A DNA stretch of 64,000 bases from Scheffersomyces stipitis CBS 6054 (GCF_000209165.1 NC_009042.1:1984001-2048000), one strand, 5' to 3'; shown: positions 9,534-20,500, counted from the stretch's first letter. The notes: generated by a model from the sequence alone, not told the origin. Program-made: numbers and translations.

Positions 9534-11453
9534 CTATGACTCCAATTTGAGATTTTCTAACTTGGACGGAACCTCCAATGATAACTCCTTCGTTCTAGTA
9601 TCGTCTAGAATCTCATCGATATTTTGGCTCTTTGATAATTCATTGTCTTCCTCGACCCTCCCTTCTTCTTCCTCTACTTCTTTGGCGTCATCTCCGCCTT
9701 CGTCGTCATCATCATCATCATCATCATCATCATCGTCGTCATCGTCTTCATCGTCCTCGTCATCTTCATCGTCGTCTTCATCGTCGTCATTGTTATTATC
9801 GTTATCATCTTCGTCGTCTTCAATTGCTTCTTCGTTATTTTTCTCATCCTCCGCTTCCTCATCAGGATAACCACCCAACTTGATTACTATCTTGTTTACG
9901 ATTTCGTTCCAATCCATCATTCCCCCCATACCGATGTCACCGTAACTGCCTACGACTTTTTCTACTGGTTTCAATACTTCTATCCACGGCATTTCTTCCC
10001 CTATCAAACGCAACTGCCTCTTGGTAGTGATGGCATTGTATGAGTAGCTGACCATAGCCGGAGCCAATAGTATTGGATATGACGTGTTCCAAGCTCGTAT
10101 TACATTAGTAAGTAAGTTGTCACAAAGCCCAAGTGATATCTTGGATAAGGTGTTTGCCGTCAAGGGACAAACAATTAAGATATCTGCCCAACGACGCAAT
10201 TCTATGTGAAGAACCGGGTCCAGCCTAGTTTTCCACGTCGTCCACTCATCGGCATCTCTCCATATTCTGATCTTCTTGACTGTTTCCAAGTGGGTGATTG
10301 CTTCTGGCGAAATGAAGTTTTCGCTGGATTTGGTCAATATCAACTGGATCAGAAGTTTCTGAGGGGTATAGATCTCGAACAACTTGGCTATGATGAGCTT
10401 TATCTTGCCAGTCGAAAGAGCTCCACACACCCCCAAGAGAATATGGATCTTGCCGTCGTCTGTAGGCAAACGTGGATCGATGTTGGCATTCTGTTCGTTC
10501 CGCCCAAGAGCTGAAGAAGGCGTAGCTATGGCATTGTTACTGCCAGAGATGCTGGTGCTACTATTGTTGAATCTTTGTATAGATGCTGTAGAAGTAGAAG
10601 CCGAAGAAGGCTGTTTATCATAAATCAGTCCAGATCCAGCTGAAAGAGTAGGACTAGTGACTACACTAAGTCCATGCAAAGCTGCCAGATCGCTACCACT
10701 GTTAGAGCCACTTCTCGATCTGGTGATGTTTTTAGCTGACTTCACAGCTTCATCTACGTAGAAATGCGCATGTACAGAAGGAGCTTTGTGGTGCGAAGAA
10801 GTCTGTGGAGGTTTCAATGTGTAGTCGAGCGAAGTGACAGAATCGTTCCTAACAGAATCATCAATGGTACCGGGGCTTTGAGCCTTTATGATACTGGTGA
10901 GATTGCTAGTACTGGCATTGGCACTTGCATTGGCACTAATATTAGCATTAGAACCAAGAGAAGCATCGACATTAGAGCCGATGCCACCATTACGAATTAC
11001 AGTATCAGCATGACTGACTTTATGACTCTGTTGTTGTTTTTCACGCTCCTTTTCTTGAAGAATCGCACCACCGGCTCGGATCGTTTCTCTTCCCGGTTGA
11101 GGTGTATGTGATGAAGCTGGTGGGGGCGATACGTGTGGAGATACGTTTCTTAAATGATGAGGGCCATTGTTCAATATAGGTGGAGGCGATGGACAAGTCA
11201 AGTTCGATATCGCCATGTCTAGGGGACTCGTCACGGGAACAAGCGGATTCCCAGACTGAGAAAATGTAGGCAGTTTCAATTGCGGTGATCTTTTGGAGTC
11301 TACAGTATTTTTGGTAGAGATTGTTGGCCCCTTGTCGGTCTTTATGTCTCGCTGAGTATTACTTTCTTGGGCTATATCAGCGATGTCTCCACCACCAGAA
11401 ACATTTTCAGCGGACGTCTTTCGCTGAGGGACGGACTCGGCTTCTGTAGCCAT
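9534..11453 (-). CDS. SIS2: Hal3/Sis2-type PPC decarboxylase subunit / PP1 inhibitor
   Basis: A 639-residue protein with a Ser/Asn-rich N-terminal half, a flavoprotein-type domain at about 334-530 and a long Asp/Glu tail (about 531-605). The domain has the Hal3 signature DPVLHIELRRWADILIVCPLTANTLSK with the conserved His416. The substrate-clamp region reads APAMVSYSYN rather than PxMNxxMW, and a Tyr (about 504) stands where the catalytic Cys of true decarboxylases lies, before GDIGMGGMMDW. That is the Hal3/Vhs3 pattern. In S. cerevisiae such subunits supply the His in a heterotrimeric phosphopantothenoylcysteine decarboxylase with Cab3, which supplies the Cys, and also inhibit the Ppz1 phosphatase through the acidic tail, affecting salt tolerance. 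Whether it is orthologous to SIS2 or VHS3 cannot be told. Confidence 0.85.
   Translation of the reverse strand: MATEAESVPQRKTSAENVSGGGDIADIAQESNTQRDIKTDKGPTISTKNTVDSKRSPQLKLPTFSQSGNPLVPVTSPLDMAISNLTCPSPPPILNNGPHHLRNVSPHVSPPPASSHTPQPGRETIRAGGAILQEKEREKQQQSHKVSHADTVIRNGGIGSNVDASLGSNANISANASANASTSNLTSIIKAQSPGTIDDSVRNDSVTSLDYTLKPPQTSSHHKAPSVHAHFYVDEAVKSAKNITRSRSGSNSGSDLAALHGLSVVTSPTLSAGSGLIYDKQPSSASTSTASIQRFNNSSTSISGSNNAIATPSSALGRNEQNANIDPRLPTDDGKIHILLGVCGALSTGKIKLIIAKLFEIYTPQKLLIQLILTKSSENFISPEAITHLETVKKIRIWRDADEWTTWKTRLDPVLHIELRRWADILIVCPLTANTLSKISLGLCDNLLTNVIRAWNTSYPILLAPAMVSYSYNAITTKRQLRLIGEEMPWIEVLKPVEKVVGSYGDIGMGGMMDWNEIVNKIVIKLGGYPDEEAEDEKNNEEAIEDDEDDNDNNNDDDEDDDEDDEDDEDDDDDDDDDDDDDDDEGGDDAKEVEEEEGRVEEDNELSKSQNIDEILDDTRTKELSLEVPSKLENLKLES
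9700..9795 (-). repeat. GAY-codon microsatellite encoding the acidic tail of the Hal3-type protein
   Basis: On the + strand this is a run of TCATCA/TCGTCG triplets; on the coding strand it is GAT/GAC with some GAA, giving an almost pure Asp tract. Mixed GAT and GAC codons suggest selection on protein charge as well as slippage. Antisense ORFs of poly-Ser/poly-His type over this stretch are artefacts. Confidence 0.85.
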
Positions 11454-12163
11454 GATGGGAAGTGTAATTGATTTAATTTGCTAGTTGAACTGGTAGATAT
11501 TAGTGTCTGCTGATGCTTACGCTATCAAATTCTGTTGGTTATCTAATCCCTCAAATTTTTTCGTGAGCGTTGAAAGAAATGTTGTCATGTGAGAAAAATC
11601 AGGTGATACAAACGTAGATCATGTGCCTTAAGTCTTCGGGAAAAGAGTGGATTCACTGTAATTCACACAGTTTACAGGAGCAGTGTTCAGCTGCTTGGCA
11701 GGATTAACTACATCTGTATATATCACCAGAATTTCACTTATTCTGAAAAATTATCTTTCTTATCAGCTCTGGATCCGTGCTGACGCATGTGCTGCAACCT
11801 TAAAACACACTCAACTTTGCATATGGAAATTTCAGAACTCTGTCACTGAATCCGTAACTGAATTGACACATTTCAGAGCAATAAAAGAATGAGTTCTCGC
11901 AATTTTAAGACCCACACTATGTGCTACAGGTGTATACGAGGTCTTGAGTATAATTCTGCCTCAACCATAATCCCTTTTTAACGGGGGTAGAGCCACATCT
12001 CCAGGTGATAGAGTTTGTGTTAGAGTTATATATGCAGGACACCAAAATAATCATAATTTGCAATCATTTTGTTCTGATAAGGTACTGCCATAGTGATAGT
12101 ATGTATATCAGACATTTCATTGACAACAAATAGAGTATATATGACTATATAGTAGATCAATTG
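11454..12163. other. intergenic region between the Hal3-type gene and the RRM gene
   Basis: About 710 bp holding the upstream region of the Hal3-type gene (read leftwards) and the 3' end of the RRM gene, both on the minus strand. The only ORF is a 69-codon one at 11683-11892 with no protein-like features. I see no RNA gene. Confidence 0.5.
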
Positions 12164-14626
12164 CTAATGCTTGTTTTCTGGTCCAATCCCGAGTTGGCCA
12201 AACGAATTGACCAAATCTCGGGCCTTTTCCTCGTCTGTTAGAGCCATCTGATTCTTTTTGAACTGTTCGTCTACGACTTTGTTCTTTATTTGTTTCGCTG
12301 GTGACGAAGTTTTGCTAACTGCAAGTTTCGCAGTGTAAGGAATCTTTGCTTCTTTTGCTAGTGGCGATTGTTCTCTGCTTTCTTCAATTGTATTGGACAC
12401 AGACAGCAACGGCTGCGACGACGCCGTCTGCTGTTGTTGAAAAAAGAGTGCCGACAGTGATGGTGATACCAGCGATTGAGTATTGTTGAATTGTGAAAAT
12501 CCCACACCTGGTGGTGCTGTTTGAAGTGGAGGAAGCGAGACACTGGATATGGGCGGTTGGTTCTGGTTGGTATTACTGTTGAAATAGTACGGGTATACGT
12601 AGTAACCTGGCCCACCTGGAACGATTGAAGGTCCTGTAGAGCCTCCGCCATAGTAGAACTTCTGTTGGAACAGATTTCTCTCGAAGGCAAGATTACTGAT
12701 AACAGAGGAACCACCTCCGCTGCTTTGGCTGCCATGAAAGCTGTTCTTTCTGCTTCCATACTTGTTCGGATTGTAGTTATATCCGGGCAACATTGATGAC
12801 GAATTGGATGCAGTTATGCTAGGATTTGGATTTCCATATGACGAAGATGCTGAAGAGTTTCCAGAGTATAACTGCTGAATAACATAGTTATTATAGTCGG
12901 GAAACTTATCATATCGCACAGTCAAGGATCTTCCTTCAAATTCCATATTATCAAATAATTCTATCAATTTATCTGAGGACTCTTTATTGCCAGTGGTAAC
13001 GATGGCAAAGCCTCTACTTTTGGAAAATACTGGTTGTGCAAATAGATGGTTCATTTGCTGTGCGTCAGTAGTTGAACCTCCTTGAGATGCCAGAAAGTAT
13101 AGTTCATCAAACGAGGGAGTTCTTGGGGGTTGTATGAATCCTTGATATCCATCGTCACTACCACCCATGTTGTTTGTAGAAGTTATAGATTGCATAGGAA
13201 TTTCAACTCTCAAAATTGAAAGGGTGAATGAAGGCTCTAATTCTCTTGCCTTCGAAATTAAGAATTTCTTTAGAGAAGCCCAATTGGAAGAATAGGGCAC
13301 ATTGCCAATAAACAATCGACATGGGTTTACTCGTATCATTTCTCCTTCGTCTTCATCTTTTATGAAAATGAAACTTTCTTCATCTGGCTGGAGTGGTTCA
13401 CTGGAGTCTTCTTCAACTTCCACAGGTTCTGAAATTTCCGCCAGTTCCAGATGCACTGCTTCATCTATCTCTTCGTCTAGTTCTTCAGTTGTAGGTGAGT
13501 TTGAAGACGAGGTATCAATATTAGACATATTTCTTGTCCGATTATTTACTAAATTCATGATAAACAGAGGAACTGGTTGTTTTGTGGAGCCCGCTGAAGC
13601 TGAAGACCCTCCAAGAGCATTGGCCCCAGAAAGCGAAGTAGATGATGTAGATGATACCGAATTTTTGTTGCTCGTAAAGCTGTTATTTCTTGAGTTTCGC
13701 CTAGAGTCAAACGATTTTGAAGAAGACGATCTACGCGAGAGAAATTGGCGTGGTGGAGTGTGGGTACTAGGAGTTAAGGCTATGTTGGAGGATCCAGGAT
13801 ACCCCTGCGGAAGTGGTACACCAGGCGGTAACTGCATTGATATACGTGGCTGAAGCTGAAAAGGATGAGGAATTGGAGGAAGCTGGTGGGGATACTGTGG
13901 ATGGTAAATTGGAGCCAGACCATAGTCGTAGGCACCAGACGAAGGTTGTCTGGATTGAGGAATTCCTGCGGAAGGCACCATGTTCGATCCCGAAGTTCCC
14001 AAAGCAGCATTTCCTACATTTGCAACATTAGCCATATATGATCCAGAGTAGAATGGGTTATAGTATGGCGAATTGGCTCTTGGTGCTGCGGTTCGGTATT
14101 CCATGGTGGGTACGGAAGTTAGCGAAATATCCAAAATTTTATCGAGCCATTCGTATCCGTTGACTATTTCTATAAGTTTGGCGCAGAAAGTCCAATTGGG
14201 TATTTCCAACACTGCCGATGCTGTTCCCGAGCCATTGGTGTCAGATCGGGACTCAGGTTCATTTTCTTTGCCTGTCGCAGTCCCAGGCTCGTGGGTGAAT
14301 TTCACAACCTGATAAGTGGTTGGTTCAGGGAAATCGCTGAAATCACTGAGAATAATGGAGTCAATTAATTCTTCGAGATTATGCTTTGTTATAGAGACAG
14401 GTAGGTTGTCCAATTGAACATAACAGTTGCCGAAGTTGTGGTAGGACGGTAATTGATTTAGCGGCTGTTGCGCATACTTCTGATTTATGCTACTGGGGTT
14501 TGTGCTATACCCGGAAGACGAGCCAAACGGAACAAAAGGAGCGGCGTTTTTGTTGAAGGTGGTAGTTTGGTGCTGTAGCTTGGGTCCGTAGTCATCAGAC
14601 TGATCCGATTTGTTCTCGTCGCCCAT
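12164..14626 (-). CDS. two-RRM RNA-binding protein
   Basis: An 820-residue protein from the ATG at 14626; a longer frame upstream begins at a TTG only. A degenerate RRM starts near residue 68 (CYVQLDNLPVSITKHNLEEL). A clearer one lies at about 435-580, with RNP2-like RLFIGNV and RNP1-like SRGFAIV, ending EFEGRSLTVRYDKF. Between its first and last strands is an insertion of some 70 residues. The rest is low-complexity Ser/Asn/Gln/Pro/Gly sequence, including a PPGVPLPQGYPG segment and an acidic stretch before the second RRM. This layout is common in cytoplasmic mRNA-binding, granule-forming yeast proteins. I do not recognise the ortholog; it does not look like Whi3, Pub1 or Pab1. mRNA binding is inferred from the domains. 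Confidence 0.8.
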   Translation of the reverse strand: MGDENKSDQSDDYGPKLQHQTTTFNKNAAPFVPFGSSSGYSTNPSSINQKYAQQPLNQLPSYHNFGNCYVQLDNLPVSITKHNLEELIDSIILSDFSDFPEPTTYQVVKFTHEPGTATGKENEPESRSDTNGSGTASAVLEIPNWTFCAKLIEIVNGYEWLDKILDISLTSVPTMEYRTAAPRANSPYYNPFYSGSYMANVANVGNAALGTSGSNMVPSAGIPQSRQPSSGAYDYGLAPIYHPQYPHQLPPIPHPFQLQPRISMQLPPGVPLPQGYPGSSNIALTPSTHTPPRQFLSRRSSSSKSFDSRRNSRNNSFTSNKNSVSSTSSTSLSGANALGGSSASAGSTKQPVPLFIMNLVNNRTRNMSNIDTSSSNSPTTEELDEEIDEAVHLELAEISEPVEVEEDSSEPLQPDEESFIFIKDEDEGEMIRVNPCRLFIGNVPYSSNWASLKKFLISKARELEPSFTLSILRVEIPMQSITSTNNMGGSDDGYQGFIQPPRTPSFDELYFLASQGGSTTDAQQMNHLFAQPVFSKSRGFAIVTTGNKESSDKLIELFDNMEFEGRSLTVRYDKFPDYNNYVIQQLYSGNSSASSSYGNPNPSITASNSSSMLPGYNYNPNKYGSRKNSFHGSQSSGGGSSVISNLAFERNLFQQKFYYGGGSTGPSIVPGGPGYYVYPYYFNSNTNQNQPPISSVSLPPLQTAPPGVGFSQFNNTQSLVSPSLSALFFQQQQTASSQPLLSVSNTIEESREQSPLAKEAKIPYTAKLAVSKTSSPAKQIKNKVVDEQFKKNQMALTDEEKARDLVNSFGQLGIGPENKH

Positions 14627-14834
14627 TCTGATCAGTGTGATATTAAAGGGTATGAGGTGAAAATGAAAAGTGTGGTCTAAGCTAATTTTTTTTTCAAGCA
14701 ATGATTCGGACTTTTCTTCAACGGCTGAGTTAGCGAAGGGAGTTGAAATTAGCTACAACAACACAATTGCGTCCTGGAGAAAAATAACAAAGGCTACGGC
14801 GGAAACGAAAACGGGAACAACGACAGAGAACGAA

Positions 14835-15311
14835 ATGCTACTTGTGAAAGCCAGATATGAATATAAAAAAGGTGAGAACAATTTTCTGAAATATTCTGCT
14901 AGATTAGGGAACGTAGAGAAAATTATTACTACTGTGATTTTTGACGGCACTCCTGAGGCAGAAGGGATCAGCATCAATACACATATGGCGGGGCCAAAGG
15001 AAGTTTGGACTGGCTGGTTTGGCCATTACGCCCTCTTTGATAACCAGATCAAGACTCTGGGGTCAACCCTTTTTGCATCTGCCGATTTACAGACAATTCT
15101 CGAGCTGGGTTCTGGCTCCCTAACCAATAAACCCACCAGGAGTCCATTTGTGAAAACCAGAGATATAACCTTTCGCTTATATGTAAGATATTTTCAGTAT
15201 CTCTGGCTCCCACGAATAGTGTCTGCGTCACCTCCCGTGGGCCCTCAGGCGCACATAACGGAACTGTGTCTGGATCCTGGCCCCCGTTTCAGAATTAGTC
15301 CGGGGTGCTGA
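14835..15311 (+). CDS. doubtful ORF, 158 codons from ATG
   Basis: The frame is open for about 214 codons (14667-15311), long for non-coding DNA, with an ATG at 14835 giving 158 residues. I recognise no motif, signal or family in it. It would be head-to-head with the RRM gene, with only 208 bp between the two ATGs. The Pro/Arg-rich C terminus looks unlike a folded domain. It may be a young gene, the remnant of one, or chance. Included because the open stretch is unusual, not because function is supported. Confidence 0.2.
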   Translation: MLLVKARYEYKKGENNFLKYSARLGNVEKIITTVIFDGTPEAEGISINTHMAGPKEVWTGWFGHYALFDNQIKTLGSTLFASADLQTILELGSGSLTNKPTRSPFVKTRDITFRLYVRYFQYLWLPRIVSASPPVGPQAHITELCLDPGPRFRISPGC

Positions 15312-16156
15312 GAGACGCCATTCTTGGCCCTGGATGGTAGCGTACGTACAATTGTCGTTTAGCTGGCCGTACACGCTATATACAAATAGCCGCCGTCTGT
15401 CACCCTTCCTATTCCTGGCGTGTCGCTAGAAGCGCCTAAAAACGCTTATCTACGACTAACAATGGCGGAGCCTCACAATTTACTGCGAAATTCCTCGTAC
15501 ATGTGCCTGAATCTCAAACCAGTTCCTGACACCCAATTCCAGCTCCTGGGCTAACTTTAAGTTACAAATCTCTCGTGGTGTGGGCTTTGACCAAACACAG
15601 AATCACACTCCTGCGAAAATAAATTTGTTCCTATAGACCTTAAATAATACATTGTGTCTGAATAGATAAGGACAATCTTCTCTCGCTCCATACAGTCTGT
15701 GCCAGCTAGCCCAAGAAATCGCCAACACTCCGAAAAATAGATTAGGCTAATGCCATCGATCAGCCCCAGATCCGTAATAGTCCGATTCTCTCTCTTGAAC
15801 CAGTTTAGCCCAGACAACGTTTCCTTGGAAGCTTTATGACTTACGGTTGTTATCACCGAGTTTGACAGCTTCGTCATTCCGAGGGAAAGATAGGTCCTGC
15901 ATGTGCTCCCCTCATTCCATAGGTTCCCCAATATGCAAAGCTTCTCACTGTGCAACCGTTTCTATGGAATCCCGAGATAGCAATATTTTGCAGCTTAATG
16001 TGAGTACTAATGGCGGCAATTGAAAAAGAACAAAATTACATAAATTTGATTTATGCTATTCTTTTCTGTAGGATCTTGGTAGTTGCACAGTAGCTGTACA
16101 GTGCTTTCTTTGTACATATCCTCCAGGGAATATTTCAATACATTGAGCGAATTACA
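15312..16156. other. intergenic region upstream of the MFS gene
   Basis: About 845 bp. A minus-strand ORF (15557-15955, 132 codons, TTG start) shows no recognisable domain and is of a length expected by chance. No RNA gene or clear repeat is seen. The last ~200 bp presumably hold the MFS promoter. Confidence 0.4.
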
Positions 16157-17530
16157 ATGCCGACATACCCCGAATCTCCTAAAAATATCGTCATGAACTG
16201 TTCCTCCTCCGAAAAAGGGCCAGACTCCACAAACAATGTCCCTCCCTACTTGCAGATAGAATCATCAGATAATATAGACTTCAAATACTGGAATATACTT
16301 CTGTACTGTTGCATAATTGCATTGTCGTCATTTCCACTTGGCTGGGACGTTGGTACAACAGGCAGCCTAATATCAAACCCTAGATTCCCCTTCTCAACTA
16401 TTTCGACATTGCAGCTTGGCATTGCAATATCAGCATTTAACATTGGTTGTTTGGCGGGCAGTTTGGTAGTTGGAAAGTGTGCCAATAACTTCAACTTGAA
16501 GTTCATTCTACGCTCGACCACCATTTTCTACTTCGTCGGCTCTTTTGTAGAATTAATCTCTGTAAACAGATCTTCATTGATTGGTTTCCTGTTGGGTAGA
16601 CTCCTTTGTGGAATTAATTGTGGAATTGCGTGTACTATAGGTCCATTGTATATGTACGAGTTATTGGTCCTCAATTTTCCAAGAAAAGGTCTTTATATCA
16701 GCATATGGCAAACTTCAGTGTGCCTAACTATTCTATTGGGCAATTTGCTTCTGATGGAGCTATCGCATGTTCTACTTGAAACTGTCGTGTACTTTAAGGT
16801 GGCATTTGTTATAGGTTTCAACTTGTTGTCAATATGGCTACCAGATTCCGTTCTGTTTCACGAAAGGATGAAGAACACAGATGCGCTCCAGTTAATCTAT
16901 CTGAAACTTATAAGGAATATCACCAAAATTGAGTTTGACTGTGTGTATGCTGAAAAGCAAGCTCTCAACTACGAAATAAATATAGAGGGCACAAAAAGAA
17001 AGGACCTGTTAATTTGCTGTGGAGTTATGATTTTCCAACAGCTCACAGGAATCAATTACTTTTTTTATTTTGCACCATTGATGTTTCAAAGTAATTATGC
17101 ATCAGTACTCTTGAGCCTTGTTAACTTGTTGGGCTCTATCATAAGTGGCCCGATAATCCAGGCGCTCAGTGTCAAAACTATTCTACTTGCAAGTTCGATA
17201 GCAATGGGAGCAGTAATGGTGACGTTTTCAACAATAGGCTCATTTTTCTTTAATAATAATGCTCTACTTTCATTGGGGGTTATTTTTGTGTTCTTGTTCT
17301 CACTAAGCTGGGGTCCATGTTGTGCGATTTTGGGTAACGCCATTAGCAAGAAAGACCCTCAAGTTCTCGCTTATGCAATAGCAAGCAATTGGTTGACTAA
17401 CTGGATAATTACGACAATAACCCCTTATCTGATACAAAGCTTTGGATTCAACTATGGTTATGGATTTACGATTAATCTTGTTTTAATGACAATATTTGTG
17501 GTCGCCTGTATACCTAGGGACTTGGACTAA
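16157..17530 (+). CDS. divergent hexose-transporter-family MFS protein
   Basis: 457 residues from the ATG at 16157, with about 12 hydrophobic segments. It aligns by eye with yeast HXT transporters: GWDVGTTG in TM1, FNIGCLAGSLVVGK in TM2, GRLLCGINCGIACTIGP in TM4, QQLTGINYFFYFAPLMF in TM7 and NWLTNWIITTITPYLIQSFGF in TM10-11. Several family motifs are eroded. The D-x-x-G-R-R/K loop after TM2 reads KCANNFNLKF, PESPR reads PDSVLF, the TM9-10 loop lacks E-x-x-P-x-R/K-x-R, and there is no PETKG and almost no C-terminal tail. The cytoplasmic central loop is also short. It could be a specialised transporter, a sensor-like protein or a decaying paralogue. Its substrate cannot be given. Confidence 0.75.
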   Translation: MPTYPESPKNIVMNCSSSEKGPDSTNNVPPYLQIESSDNIDFKYWNILLYCCIIALSSFPLGWDVGTTGSLISNPRFPFSTISTLQLGIAISAFNIGCLAGSLVVGKCANNFNLKFILRSTTIFYFVGSFVELISVNRSSLIGFLLGRLLCGINCGIACTIGPLYMYELLVLNFPRKGLYISIWQTSVCLTILLGNLLLMELSHVLLETVVYFKVAFVIGFNLLSIWLPDSVLFHERMKNTDALQLIYLKLIRNITKIEFDCVYAEKQALNYEINIEGTKRKDLLICCGVMIFQQLTGINYFFYFAPLMFQSNYASVLLSLVNLLGSIISGPIIQALSVKTILLASSIAMGAVMVTFSTIGSFFFNNNALLSLGVIFVFLFSLSWGPCCAILGNAISKKDPQVLAYAIASNWLTNWIITTITPYLIQSFGFNYGYGFTINLVLMTIFVVACIPRDLD

Positions 17531-20500
17531 ATGGTTTGCCCATGATAAAAAACAGTGTTGCATCGGCATAATTTCCCGACATTATCTTCCTTATCAGGAG
17601 TTAAACGGTATTAATATTTGTACCCACTAGGGCTCTTCTCGAGTAAATTCCACATGATATATATACTTGTAATCGTTGATTCTGTCACACATTGGATTTA
17701 AGAAATACATATCTCCGAAGATCAGTACAGGCAGAGGCTCCGACAAAAGGGTTTCATTGTTCGGTTTCATTGTTTTTTGTCTTGCTTATTATTAAGTGAG
17801 AAATTTCGTAGTGCCATAGAGTGTTTGGGACGTTAACGCGTAGAAGTAAGTTTTATCACACGGAAAATGGTAGTAGGCTATTCTTACCCTCCAGAAGATG
17901 CTTAGCAACAAAAATGGCCTCTTCGCAAAATATATCTTGCTCCTTTTAACACACTCATTGCCAGTTTCCTCTTCAAGAAGTCACAGCCGGAGAAAGTACC
18001 GACTGCATCAGTGTTGTCATGCAAAGATCAATAATGCAATGTACAGCTTCAGGCGGGAAAGAATATATCCTGCTCTATACCCTGTTCTCCCTTTCGGGTA
18101 TTCCCGGCGCAATTCCGACGCAATTCTCCAAAACGGTCTATATGTCGAACATTGTTCTGTGATTTTTTGAATCTTGTCGGCGAAGATCAGGATATTACTA
18201 AGGATTCCAGGGGTGACGATGTCCAACATAGGAAGAGGCATCACAACACTTCTAGCTACAGTTTTAAGGCCGGATTCTAGTATTGACCAATTTTGCAAGC
18301 AAATGTCTCTGCGTGCTTAATCCTTCTTTCGTATTTATCGTCTACTCGAATTGAAATAAACTTACACACAAAGAAAACGAAAATATTTTAAGAAAGGGAA
18401 TAAAAACTACTCAACCGCTATTATTTGACGAACCACTGCAAAAAGCAAGGTAGATATTAAAATTGTGTCCATAATATATTACATGAAGGTCATGTCAATT
18501 TCATTTTCTGAGGTAGCTATTTGTTCTCTCCTTCGCTCGCAACCCTTCACATGAATACTTTTCTTTCTGACAAGATAAGTTCCTTTTTAATTTAGGTTCT
18601 GAAGAGAAATAATAATTGAGTGATGTCTTTGTTGATCATGATGCTGAGCATGTTCAATAATAAGGGAGGTATTGCATATTAAATAAAGTTCTTTGTCATA
18701 AGCAGACTTCCTAAACGCTGTCAATTTCATTCACCTTGCAGCTGCTCAATTCGTTTCCTATACTATAACGACGTTTTTTCGGTTTTAAGGGAAATAGATG
18801 AAACTCTATTATCACAGGGATTCCAAATATCGACTGTTTCGGCTGATAGTTGCCAATTCTAGGGAGACTCTAAAAAGTTCTATTTTATATGTTATGCGTC
18901 TATATCAAGTCTAATCATTACTCGACTTTTCAAATTGCAGTAGCCATGACTTCCCTGATGTCCAGGCGATAAAAATTCTTCGCCCTTTTGAGTATTTTTT
19001 TTGATGTTCTATTATACTAGGTTGTTGCTAACTCGTTTCACCACCAAAATTTAGCATCGGATCACAAAAACGGAGACTCGACAATTCTTGTACGTTTTAG
19101 AACAAACAAGAATTTAGAATTTAGTCTAAGCATTTCATCAAAAAATAATGTACACATGCACGTCTGGTACGTACAGCTACTCCTCGTTCGTTAAACTATG
19201 ACCATACACATGAATTTTTCTCCTACCCGAGAATAACAATCAATTTGGTGGGTGAGCCGACAAATGGGATGGTCTCGTTGCTAAGGTTCCAATAGGGCTA
19301 TTGTTTTTTTGTAGGAGATGCAGTGATAACGCCACGGTCAGAAAAGGTTTACATCAATACACCGATCCTTTTCTCGTTTAGGCGTCGAACAAAAAACGAT
19401 CTACTGCATTCCGAAAAATTAATTAACTCGTAATTTCCGAAGAAACAGATCTAGAAACTTGAATAATGCGGATGCTTAGTGTAAAATTGTAGACCAATAA
19501 GTTGGGGAAAATTTTCAGTGGACTGCACACGTTGTGGTCCCCAACAGCCTACATTCAGACTCGGTTCGGATATTTGGGAACGATAAGAAAAAGTTGAAAT
19601 ATGAATACATATGCAGTCTGAGGGGGTATGATTAAATTTTTATTATTGAATGATTTGAGGTTAGGCTTTGTGAGATTCAAGTTTTGAGATTTTTGGGATT
19701 AAGCACGGAGTAAAGCTGCAGAATGCATGCATTTGCAAGTGGGTGTTGTTATCTCTCTGGGGAAACCGGCAGCCGTGTCAGCCTGTGCATAGCATAGCAT
19801 AACTATCTTTCGGGAGTTTATTCAAGTAGTCTTAAAAATGATCCTTTCATGAAACGTACTCAGATTTGAAGAGATACAGATACCGAGGAAATTCAACAAA
19901 GCTTAATTTGGTATCAGTTGTGAAGATACAATATAATCTCTTAGAGAATACTTGCAAATGTTGCAATATTGATTCCAAAGTTTATATCTTGACTTGCCAA
20001 TGTTGCAATGTTTTTTTGTTGCATTATGAACAAATTTGCAAATATTTTTTAACCCTATTAGAATCATGTACATATATAGTTTGTTTTAGTATTGTTATTT
20101 TTCAAGGCGCAAAAAATTATTTTTTTCTAAATTCTATTTTTTATGTCCTTAACCATTGAGTAAAGTAGTATCTTGGGAAAAGGAGAAGCGGTTGGTATAA
20201 ATAAAAAAGATTCTGCAAGGATGGTTTTGTTCGATGGTGTTCTCTCTGAGGCTGAACATACAACGCGCACTAGACTCATTTGAACTGAGTATTCCCAATT
20301 CTATTTAAATTCTCACGTGGAACGGCTTCATCGTGAAGATTACTTATATTAAGTTCAACTCAAGCTTCTAGCTTCACAAACCTTAGTTTCTTCCATTGAT
20401 TTAATTCAATTGCTTTCAGTTTTCTGGATCTATCAATTCCTTGGCTTAGCACAGTTTTCGAAGAAACCTTTGAGTCAAGTGTTTCAGTTGCTGTCTTCGC

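Noticed and set aside
15557..15955. 132-codon minus-strand ORF
   Set aside because: Starts at TTG, no domain or codon preference, and a few ORFs of this length are expected by chance.
18017..18298. 93-codon minus ORF that might be a relic of a regulator
   Set aside because: Protein-like at a glance, but no motif could be tied to any family and neighbouring frames show no continuation.
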